Assembly (NCBI GenBank): GCA_011051815.1
Contig: DRKK01000078.1
Span: forward strand, 1 to 5,158
Length of the DNA: 5,158 bases
DNA from: Sphingomonadales bacterium
Lineage (GTDB): Bacteria > Pseudomonadota > Alphaproteobacteria > Sphingomonadales > Emcibacteraceae
Reading direction: 5' to 3'
A program made the position numbers and the translations under genes. The notes beneath the pieces are model-generated. The model was not told where the DNA came from, did not search any database, and was given only the letters and a program-made list of their open reading frames with translations. Below are positions 1 through 5,158 of this stretch, piece by piece; positions within the stretch are counted from its first letter, which is position 1, and each line of letters begins with the position of its first letter.

Positions 1-314
1 CAGAACTTTCTAAAATTCTTGAAGAAAAATGGGGCGTTTCTGCTGCGGCTCCTGTTGCTGCTGCGGCGGCTCCTGCTGCAGGCGGCGAAGCTGCTGAAGT
101 AAAAGACGAGTTTGATGTTGTTCTGGTCTCTTTCGGCGAGAAGAAAATCAATGTCATTAAAGAAGTACGGGCCATCACCGCCCTTGGCCTGAAAGAAGCC
201 AAGGAATTGGTTGAAGGTGCGCCTAAAGTGGTTAAAGAAGCCGCTTCCAAGACTGAAGCTGAAGAAGTTAAGGCGAAGCTTGAAGCAGCTGGTGCTACGG
301 TTGAACTTAAATAG
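1..314 (+). CDS. rplL: 50S ribosomal protein L7/L12, 3' part
   Basis: This is the stalk protein of the large ribosomal subunit. Its C-terminal domain recruits and stimulates the translational GTPases (EF-Tu, EF-G, IF2). The reading frame is open from base 3 and gives 103 residues ending in TVELK before TAG at 312-314. The family is usually about 120-126 residues, so roughly the first 20 residues lie outside the window. In the fragment, residues 1-12 ([12 protein letters not shown]) are the end of the N-terminal dimerisation and L10-binding domain. Residues about 13-33 are the flexible Ala/Pro/Gly hinge. Residues about 36-103 are the globular C-terminal domain, with the factor-binding stretch [22 protein letters not shown] at 49-70. 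The basic residues expected at the factor interface (K53, R56, K67) are present. One small oddity is Ala60 where most homologues I recall have Gly (TGLGLKEAK). Bases 1-2 belong to the preceding codon. Identification is very secure. Confidence 0.97.
   Translation, partial: ELSKILEEKWGVSAAAPVAAAAAPAAGGEAAEVKDEFDVVLVSFGEKKINVIKEVRAITALGLKEAKELVEGAPKVVKEAASKTEAEEVKAKLEAAGATVELK
42..80 (+). repeat. imperfect tandem repeat coding for the L7/L12 hinge
   Basis: Two adjacent copies of a GCT-GCG-(GCG)-GCT-CCT-type unit lie at 42-59 (encoding AAAPVA) and 60-80 (encoding AAAAPAA). They code for the alanine/proline-rich flexible hinge between the two L7/L12 domains. The second copy has one extra alanine codon. 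Such hinges vary in length between species, and a slippage-prone codon repeat would explain that. The repeat is seen directly; the slippage origin is inferred. Confidence 0.6.
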
Positions 315-329
315 GTTCACGGAAATATG

Positions 330-364
330 GATGGTGCGGGCCTGAATTTCAGGCGCGTGCCATC
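330..364 (+). terminator. hairpin after rplL, candidate attenuator
   Basis: A long stem-loop starts 16 bases after the rplL stop. The arm 330-345 pairs with 349-364, with a three-base loop (346-348), one G-G mismatch (339/355) and two G-U pairs (335/359 and 336/358). The top of the stem is GCCTGA pairing with TCAGGC. It is not followed by a run of T: the next bases are TTCCCC. It therefore does not look like a strong intrinsic terminator. A partial terminator (attenuator), a pause site, or a 3'-end stabiliser for rplL mRNA are all possible. The pairing is seen directly; the role is inferred from its position, which matches the rplL-rpoB attenuator of E. coli. Confidence 0.55.
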
Positions 365-380
365 TTCCCCATTTTGGGAA
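365..380 (+). other. short second hairpin abutting the attenuator candidate
   Basis: TTCCC at 365-369 pairs with GGGAA at 376-380 around a T-rich six-base loop. It begins at the base immediately after the first stem, so the two helices could stack coaxially. A run of A (379-383) follows rather than T, so on the + strand it is not a typical terminator. Read on the - strand, the stem is followed by only a few T and then GGGG, so it is not convincing there either. It may strengthen or modulate the first hairpin. The stem is only five base pairs, so its significance is uncertain. Confidence 0.35.
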
Positions 381-461
381 AAAGTAATTATGTTGTTGAT
401 AGGTGCAGAGATAGCGTGAAGACAGTTCGTTGTTCTGAGATTGAATTGTTGATAAGTATTT

Positions 462-498
462 GAAGGACCGTTTTCAGATTTTTTTCTGAAGCGGTTTC
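462..498 (+). other. bulged hairpin, candidate RNase III processing site
   Basis: The core stem pairs 467-470 with 492-495 and 472-477 with 486-491. T471 is bulged, there is one G-U pair (472/491), and the loop is an eight-base A plus seven T (478-485). Bases 462-464 (GAA) can also pair with 496-498 (TTC) if 465-466 are bulged, giving about 13 pairs in all. It lies about 150 bases after the rplL stop and 120 bases before rpoB. In E. coli, RNase III cuts a stem in the corresponding gap and separates the rplL and rpoBC messages. The T run is in the loop, not after the stem, so this is unlikely to be a terminator. The fold is seen in the sequence; processing is inferred. Confidence 0.4.
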
Positions 499-607
499 TG
501 GCGTATTGAGAACGGGTGTCTTTTTGGATGCCAAATATGAGGTTGTTCTACGGTGAAATGTCATATATTTCATGGGGTGCAGCAGGGTCAGATCAAGGCA
601 AAGTGGC

Positions 608-612
608 GAGGA
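608..612 (+). promoter_or_regulatory. ribosome binding site of rpoB
   Basis: GAGGA complements the anti-Shine-Dalgarno end of 16S rRNA and sits six bases before the ATG at 619. This supports that start codon, as does the conserved N-terminus (basic [11 protein letters not shown]) that begins within ten residues of it. Confidence 0.85.
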
Positions 613-618
613 TAAAGC

Positions 619-3600
619 ATGGCGACTTCCTATTCCAGTCGTAAAAAAGTTCGTAAAAATTTCGGTCGAATTAAAGAAGTGGCAGAAATGCCGAACCTGA
701 TCAAGGTTCAGAAAAGCTCATATGACCAGTTTTTACAAACAGATGTTCCAACAAGTGAACGCGTGAGCGACGGCTTGCAGGGTGTATTTAAATCTGTATT
801 TCCAATTTCGGACTTTGCCGGGACGGCATCGCTGGAATTCGTCTCCTTTGAGCTGGAACCGCCAAAGTATGATACCGAGGAATGTCAGCAACGGGATATG
901 ACCTATGCGGCACCCCTTCGGGTGACCCTGCGTCTGATCGTGTTCGAGATTGACGAGGAAACAGAGGCGCGGTCTGTTCTGGACATCAAGGAACAGGACG
1001 TCTATATGGGCGACCTGCCGCTGATGACGGACCGGGGAACCTTTGTGGTTAACGGCACCGAACGGGTGATCGTGTCTCAGATGCATCGCTCACCGGGCGT
1101 ATTTTTTGACCATGACAAGGGCAAGACCCATGTCTCCGGTAAATTCCTGTTTGCCGCCCGCATTATTCCTTATCGTGGCTCATGGCTTGATTTTGAATTT
1201 GATGCCAAAGACACCGTCTTTGTCCGCATCGATCGTCGCCGGAAGTTGCCGGTGACAACCCTGCTTTATGCTCTGGGCATGTCATCAGAGGAAATTCTGG
1301 ACACTTTCTATGGCCGGGTGAAATATACCCGCAAGAAGGGTGGCTGGAGTGTGCCGTTTGATAATGAATCATGGCGCGGTGTTAAACCGACATTTGACCT
1401 TGTGGATGCGGCCAGCGGCGAAGTTGTGGCTGTGGCCGGTAAGAAAATCACCCCGCGCACGGCCAACAAGTTGGCCAAAGACGGCCTGAAAGACTTGCTG
1501 GTTCCTGATGAGGAATTGCATACCCGCTTTGCAGCGGCTGATGTGGTCAATGCTAAAACCGGTGAGATCTATATCGAAGCGGGGGAAGAAATTTCCGAGG
1601 AGCATTTGCAGAAGCTGACCGATGCCGGTTATAAATCTGTTGAAACCCTCGATATTGACCATGTTAAGGTTGGCCCTCATATCCGCAATACCCTGATGGG
1701 GGACAAGGTGGAAAACTGGGATATGGCCATGTCCGATATTTACCGGGTTATGCGTCCCGGTGAGCCACCAACAAAGGAAACAGCCGAGGCCTTGTTCCAT
1801 GGTCTGTTCTTTGATCCTGAGCGCTATGACCTGAGTGCCGTGGGCCGGGTGAAAATGAATATGCGTCTTGATCTGGATGCGCCGGATGATTTGCGGGTTT
1901 TGCGTAAAGAAGATATTCTGGCGGTTCTAAAAAATCTTGTGAATCTGAAAGACGGCAAGGGCGTTGTGGATGATATTGACCATCTGGGCAATCGCCGGGT
2001 ACGGTCCGTGGGTGAGCTCATGGAAAATCAATATCGCATCGGCCTGCTCCGTATGGAGCGTGCCATTCGTGAACGTATGAGCAGCATTGATATTGATACG
2101 GTGATGCCGCACGATCTGGTCAATGCCAAACCGGCAGTGGCGGCGGTCCGTGAATTTTTCGGCTCCTCTCAGCTCAGCCAGTTTATGGATCAGACAAACC
2201 CCTTGTCCGAAATTACCCATAAACGTCGTCTTTCGGCCCTGGGCCCTGGCGGTCTGACCCGCGAGCGTGCAGGCTTTGAGGTTCGTGACGTTCACACCAC
2301 CCATTATGGGCGGATCTGTCCTATTGAAACACCGGAAGGGCCTAATATTGGTCTGATCAACTCCCTGTCCATCTTTGCCAAGGTCAATAAATACGGCTTT
2401 ATCGAAGCCCCTTATCGCAAGGTTGAGAACAGCAAGGTTCTGGACGAAGTGGTTTATCTGTCGGCCATGGAAGAAGAAAAATACACCATTGCCCAGGCCA
2501 ATACGGAATTGAACGAGGATGCGACCTTTGTTGAAGAACTGGTCGACTGCCGGGAGGCGGGAGAGCATCATCTGATCAAGCCGGAAAATATTACCCTGAT
2601 GGATGTGTCCCCGAAACAGGTTGTTTCCGTGGCGGCAGCTCTTATTCCATTCCTGGAAAATGATGACGCCAACCGGGCGCTCATGGGCTCTAACATGCAA
2701 CGTCAGGCCGTGCCGTTACTGAAAGCGGAATCGCCTTTTGTTGGGACTGGTATGGAACGGGTTGTGGCCCGCGATTCCGGGGCGTCCATTGTTGCCGACC
2801 GGGCCGGAATTATCGATCAGGTGGATGCCCGCCGTATCGTGATCCGGGTCAGCGAAGACGTGGAAGACGGCACCTCAGGCGTGGATATCTATACCCTGCG
2901 TAAATTCCAGCGTTCCAACCAGAATACCTGCATTAACCAGCGTCCGCTGGTCAAGGTGGGTGATATTGTGGGGCGCGGCGATGTGCTGGCCGATGGCCCG
3001 TCTACGGATATGGGCGAATTGGCTCTTGGCCGAAATGTGCTGGTGGCCTTCATGCCGTGGAATGGCTATAACTTTGAAGATAGTATCCTGATTTCCGAAC
3101 GGATCGTGAAGGATGACGTCTTTACCTCTATCCATATTGAAGAATTACAGGTCATGGCCCGGGATACCAAGCTTGGCCCTGAGGACATTACCCGTGATAT
3201 TCCCAATGTGGGCGAAGAAGGCCTGAAAAATCTTGATGAAGCCGGTATCGTTTATATCGGTGCCGAGGTTCATCCGGGTGATATTCTGGTGGGTAAGATC
3301 ACACCAAAAGGCGAAAGCCCCATGACACCGGAAGAAAAACTTCTGCGCGCCATCTTTGGTGAGAAGGCGGCGGACGTACGCGATACCTCCATGCGTCTGT
3401 CACCGGGTGTTGCCGGGACTGTGGTTGAGGTTCGGGTCTTTAACCGTTACGGCATTGATAAGGACGAACGGTCCATCGCCATCGAACGCGAAGAGATTGA
3501 ACGGCTCAGCAAGGACCGTGAAGACGAGCAGGCCATTCTGGACCGCAGCATCTATACCCGGCTGAAACCATTGCTCTTGGGCAATGTGGTGGCCAAGGGG

Positions 3601-4719
3601 CCAAATGATGTGGCCAAGGGTGATAAAATTACGGATGAACTTCTGGATGATGTGGCCAAGGGTCTTTGGTGGCAGATTGCCGTTGATGATGAAAAGGTCA
3701 TGGAAAAAATTGATATTCTGCATCAAAAATTCCAGGAAGACCGTGACCGGCTTCGGGCCCGTTTTGAGGAAAAGATTGAAAAACTGCAACGCGGTGATGA
3801 GCTTCTCCCGGGTGTCCTGAAAATGGTCAAGGTTTTTGTCGCGGTGAAGCGTAAGCTGCAACCGGGTGATAAGATGGCCGGACGTCATGGTAACAAGGGG
3901 GTTATTTCCCGCATCATGCCGCAAGAAGACATGCCGTTCCTTGAGGATGGCACGCCGGTTGACATCGTGCTGAACCCGCTTGGGGTGCCGTCACGGATGA
4001 ATGTGGGACAGATTCTTGAAACCCACCTTGGCTGGGCTTCGCGCTCGCTGGGGGTACAGGTTTCTGAGATGCTGGATAATTTCCAGATGGAGCAAGCTGA
4101 AAAGGCTGAAGCCCTGCGGGATAAATTTAAAAAGGTTTATTCCAAGGATCAGTATGAAGCTGAGGTTGCGCCGCTGAATGATGAAGACCTTGTTGAAATG
4201 TCCGGTAACCTGCGCAATGGTATTCCCATGGCGACACCGGTGTTTGACGGGGCCAACGAAGCCAATATCTGCGACATGCTGGAAATGGCTGGTGTGGATA
4301 AATCTGGTCAGGTTGACCTCTATGATGGCCGGACCGGTGAGAAGTTTGACCGTAAAGTGACGGTGGGCTACATCTATATGCTGAAACTTCACCATCTGGT
4401 TGATGACAAGATCCACGCCCGTTCCATTGGCCCATACTCGTTGGTGACACAGCAACCACTGGGCGGTAAAGCCCAGTTTGGTGGCCAGAGATTTGGTGAG
4501 ATGGAGGTCTGGGCATTGCAGGCGTACGGGGCGGCCTATACCCTGCAGGAAATGCTGACCGTCAAGTCCGATGATGTGAATGGCCGAACCAAGGTTTACG
4601 AGGCCATCGTTCGCGGAGATGACAGCTTTGAGGCCGGGATACCGGAATCCTTTAACGTGTTGGTCAAGGAAATGAAATCCTTGTGCCTGAATGTTGAACT
4701 TTTGAATACCGCCGACTAG
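619..4719 (+). CDS. rpoB: DNA-directed RNA polymerase subunit beta
   Basis: This is the second-largest subunit of core RNA polymerase and forms one pincer and half of the active-site cleft with beta'. It is complete: 1366 residues from ATG to TAG, slightly longer than E. coli beta (1342) and usual for Alphaproteobacteria. Rough domain order is protrusion (about 30-145 and 455-530), lobes with an insertion (about 150-450), fork and rifampicin pocket (515-580), the link with [10 protein letters not shown] (690-699), flap (about 840-940, tip [14 protein letters not shown] at 904-917), a charged insertion (about 945-1062), the hybrid-binding region, and the C-terminal anchor/clamp. Active-site residues are present: R686 and R695 (E. 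coli R678, R687), E820-D821 in NGYNFEDSI (E813-D814), K1085 and K1093 in [13 protein letters not shown] (K1065, K1073), and H1259 and K1264 in [12 protein letters not shown] (H1237, K1242). There is no frameshift, intein or internal stop. rpoC follows after 27 bases. Identification is certain. Confidence 0.99.
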   Translation: MATSYSSRKKVRKNFGRIKEVAEMPNLIKVQKSSYDQFLQTDVPTSERVSDGLQGVFKSVFPISDFAGTASLEFVSFELEPPKYDTEECQQRDMTYAAPLRVTLRLIVFEIDEETEARSVLDIKEQDVYMGDLPLMTDRGTFVVNGTERVIVSQMHRSPGVFFDHDKGKTHVSGKFLFAARIIPYRGSWLDFEFDAKDTVFVRIDRRRKLPVTTLLYALGMSSEEILDTFYGRVKYTRKKGGWSVPFDNESWRGVKPTFDLVDAASGEVVAVAGKKITPRTANKLAKDGLKDLLVPDEELHTRFAAADVVNAKTGEIYIEAGEEISEEHLQKLTDAGYKSVETLDIDHVKVGPHIRNTLMGDKVENWDMAMSDIYRVMRPGEPPTKETAEALFHGLFFDPERYDLSAVGRVKMNMRLDLDAPDDLRVLRKEDILAVLKNLVNLKDGKGVVDDIDHLGNRRVRSVGELMENQYRIGLLRMERAIRERMSSIDIDTVMPHDLVNAKPAVAAVREFFGSSQLSQFMDQTNPLSEITHKRRLSALGPGGLTRERAGFEVRDVHTTHYGRICPIETPEGPNIGLINSLSIFAKVNKYGFIEAPYRKVENSKVLDEVVYLSAMEEEKYTIAQANTELNEDATFVEELVDCREAGEHHLIKPENITLMDVSPKQVVSVAAALIPFLENDDANRALMGSNMQRQAVPLLKAESPFVGTGMERVVARDSGASIVADRAGIIDQVDARRIVIRVSEDVEDGTSGVDIYTLRKFQRSNQNTCINQRPLVKVGDIVGRGDVLADGPSTDMGELALGRNVLVAFMPWNGYNFEDSILISERIVKDDVFTSIHIEELQVMARDTKLGPEDITRDIPNVGEEGLKNLDEAGIVYIGAEVHPGDILVGKITPKGESPMTPEEKLLRAIFGEKAADVRDTSMRLSPGVAGTVVEVRVFNRYGIDKDERSIAIEREEIERLSKDREDEQAILDRSIYTRLKPLLLGNVVAKGPNDVAKGDKITDELLDDVAKGLWWQIAVDDEKVMEKIDILHQKFQEDRDRLRARFEEKIEKLQRGDELLPGVLKMVKVFVAVKRKLQPGDKMAGRHGNKGVISRIMPQEDMPFLEDGTPVDIVLNPLGVPSRMNVGQILETHLGWASRSLGVQVSEMLDNFQMEQAEKAEALRDKFKKVYSKDQYEAEVAPLNDEDLVEMSGNLRNGIPMATPVFDGANEANICDMLEMAGVDKSGQVDLYDGRTGEKFDRKVTVGYIYMLKLHHLVDDKIHARSIGPYSLVTQQPLGGKAQFGGQRFGEMEVWALQAYGAAYTLQEMLTVKSDDVNGRTKVYEAIVRGDDSFEAGIPESFNVLVKEMKSLCLNVELLNTAD
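2161..2256 (+). other. rpoB: rifampicin-binding region of rpoB (RRDR)
   Basis: Residues 515-546 ([18 protein letters not shown], then [14 protein letters not shown]) match the rifampicin resistance-determining region, E. coli 507-538 with an offset of eight. The residues most often changed in resistant mutants are all of the susceptible type: Q521 (Q513), F522 (F514), D524 (D516), H534 (H526), R537 (R529) and S539 (S531). P572 (E. coli P564) is also intact. Differences from E. coli are T526 (N518) and L538 (I530). I recall both from other alphaproteobacterial proteins. The pocket is predicted to be rifampicin-sensitive at the target level; uptake and modifying enzymes cannot be judged from here. 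Confidence 0.9.
3589..3663 (+). repeat. rpoB: threefold VAKG-coding repeat inside rpoB
   Basis: GTGGCCAAGGG occurs three times in frame, starting at 3589, 3610 and 3652. It encodes VAKG at residues 991-994, 998-1001 and 1012-1015. The last two copies share an identical 15-base word, GATGTGGCCAAGGGT (3607-3621 and 3649-3663), encoding DVAKG. Spacings are 7 and 14 codons. The repeat lies in the charged, lineage-variable insertion of beta (about residues 945-1062), just before a helical, coiled-coil-like Lys/Glu/Asp/Arg-rich segment (about 1022-1058). It may reflect small internal duplications, or simply repeated use of one codon string in a tolerant region. Confidence 0.6.
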
Positions 4720-4732
4720 ACCGGACCTGAAC

Positions 4733-4737
4733 AGGAG
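4733..4737 (+). promoter_or_regulatory. ribosome binding site of rpoC
   Basis: AGGAG is a strong Shine-Dalgarno match nine bases before the ATG at 4747. The spacer between rpoB and rpoC (4720-4746) is only 27 bases and holds no terminator-like stem or promoter, so the two genes should be cotranscribed. Confidence 0.85.
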
Positions 4738-4743
4738 ACATAG

Positions 4744-5158
<415 letters not shown>

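Larger units (their letters stand above)
315..618 (+). other. rplL-rpoB intergenic region, transcribed spacer
   Basis: This 304-base gap separates rplL from rpoB and holds no convincing gene on either strand. It contains tandem hairpins at 330-380, a bulged hairpin at 462-498 and a small AU-rich hairpin at 554-572 (TGAAAT pairing with ATTTCA). A weak GU-rich fold at 515-532 is also possible. The rpoB ribosome binding site is at its right end. Between 381 and 540 the sense strand is poor in C: by hand count 16 C against 44 G in 160 bases. I see no clear -35/-10 promoter, so rpoB is probably read mainly from a promoter upstream of the window. In E. coli the equivalent gap is of similar length and carries an attenuator and an RNase III site. 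Function here is inferred from that precedent. Confidence 0.75.

Noticed and set aside
543..569. Possible promoter-like pair TTGTTC ... TATATT upstream of rpoB
   Set aside because: The spacing between the two elements is about 15 bases and both match consensus poorly. The AT-rich element is also part of a small inverted repeat. Not enough to call a promoter.
388..573. 61-codon reading frame on the - strand within the rplL-rpoB gap
   Set aside because: It resembles no family I know, has low-complexity Ser/Thr-rich content, and runs through the candidate RNA hairpins. A chance frame in an AT-rich spacer is more likely.
855..1640. Possible insertion or intein in the N-terminal half of RpoB, given 1366 residues against 1342 in E. 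coli
   Set aside because: The extra length is spread over known lineage-variable insertions. The frame is continuous, and no intein splice motifs or mobile-element ends are visible.
1927..2700. 257-codon reading frame antisense to rpoB
   Set aside because: It lies wholly opposite highly conserved RpoB codons, and its His/Asn/Gln/Phe-rich product is typical of the reverse strand of a coding sequence. No domain is recognisable.
3356..4360. Short same-strand frames inside rpoB (3356-3565, 3584-3820, 4178-4360)
   Set aside because: They are out-of-frame readings of conserved rpoB sequence with Trp/Met/Arg-rich products and no frameshift in the main gene that they could explain.
3400..4516. Several antisense frames (3400-3924, 3991-4455, 4127-4516) under the 3' half of rpoB
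   Set aside because: They overlap one another in different frames and lie opposite invariant RpoB motifs. They are shadows of the codon bias.
4726..4735. CCTGAACAGG inverted repeat overlapping the rpoC ribosome binding site
   Set aside because: Only three pairs can form around a four-base loop, too weak to sequester the site.

Overview
The window is a core housekeeping segment of an rplL-rpoB-rpoC transcription unit, all on the + strand. It holds the 3' end of rplL (ribosomal protein L7/L12), a complete rpoB (RNA polymerase beta subunit, 1366 residues) and the first 137 codons of rpoC (beta' subunit). The proteins look alphaproteobacterial. The RpoB N-terminus ([14 protein letters not shown]), the stretch around HDKGKTH and [12 protein letters not shown], and the RpoC opening ([11 protein letters not shown], then [19 protein letters not shown]) resemble the forms I know from that class. 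Base composition is moderate rather than strongly GC-rich. I cannot place it below class with confidence.

Layout: 1-314 is rplL, entering from the left. 315-618 is a 304-base gap with no convincing gene. It contains two back-to-back hairpins just after the rplL stop and a longer bulged hairpin in the middle, and it ends in a good Shine-Dalgarno site. Its central part is poor in C. 619-4719 is rpoB, and 4720-4746 is a short spacer with the rpoC ribosome binding site. 4747-5158 is the start of rpoC, running off the right edge.

The order rplL-(structured gap)-rpoB-rpoC is the classic beta operon arrangement. In Escherichia coli the equivalent gap carries a partial terminator (attenuator) and an RNase III cleavage site. 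These let the very abundant L7/L12 be made in excess of polymerase subunits from one transcript. The hairpins here are candidates for the same jobs, but that is inferred from position and fold only. The tight rpoB-rpoC spacing fits balanced production of the two large subunits.

I found no mobile element, CRISPR array, RNA gene, phage gene or defence system, and no previously undescribed system. The most noteworthy points are the hairpins in the rplL-rpoB gap and a threefold VAKG repeat in a variable insertion of RpoB.
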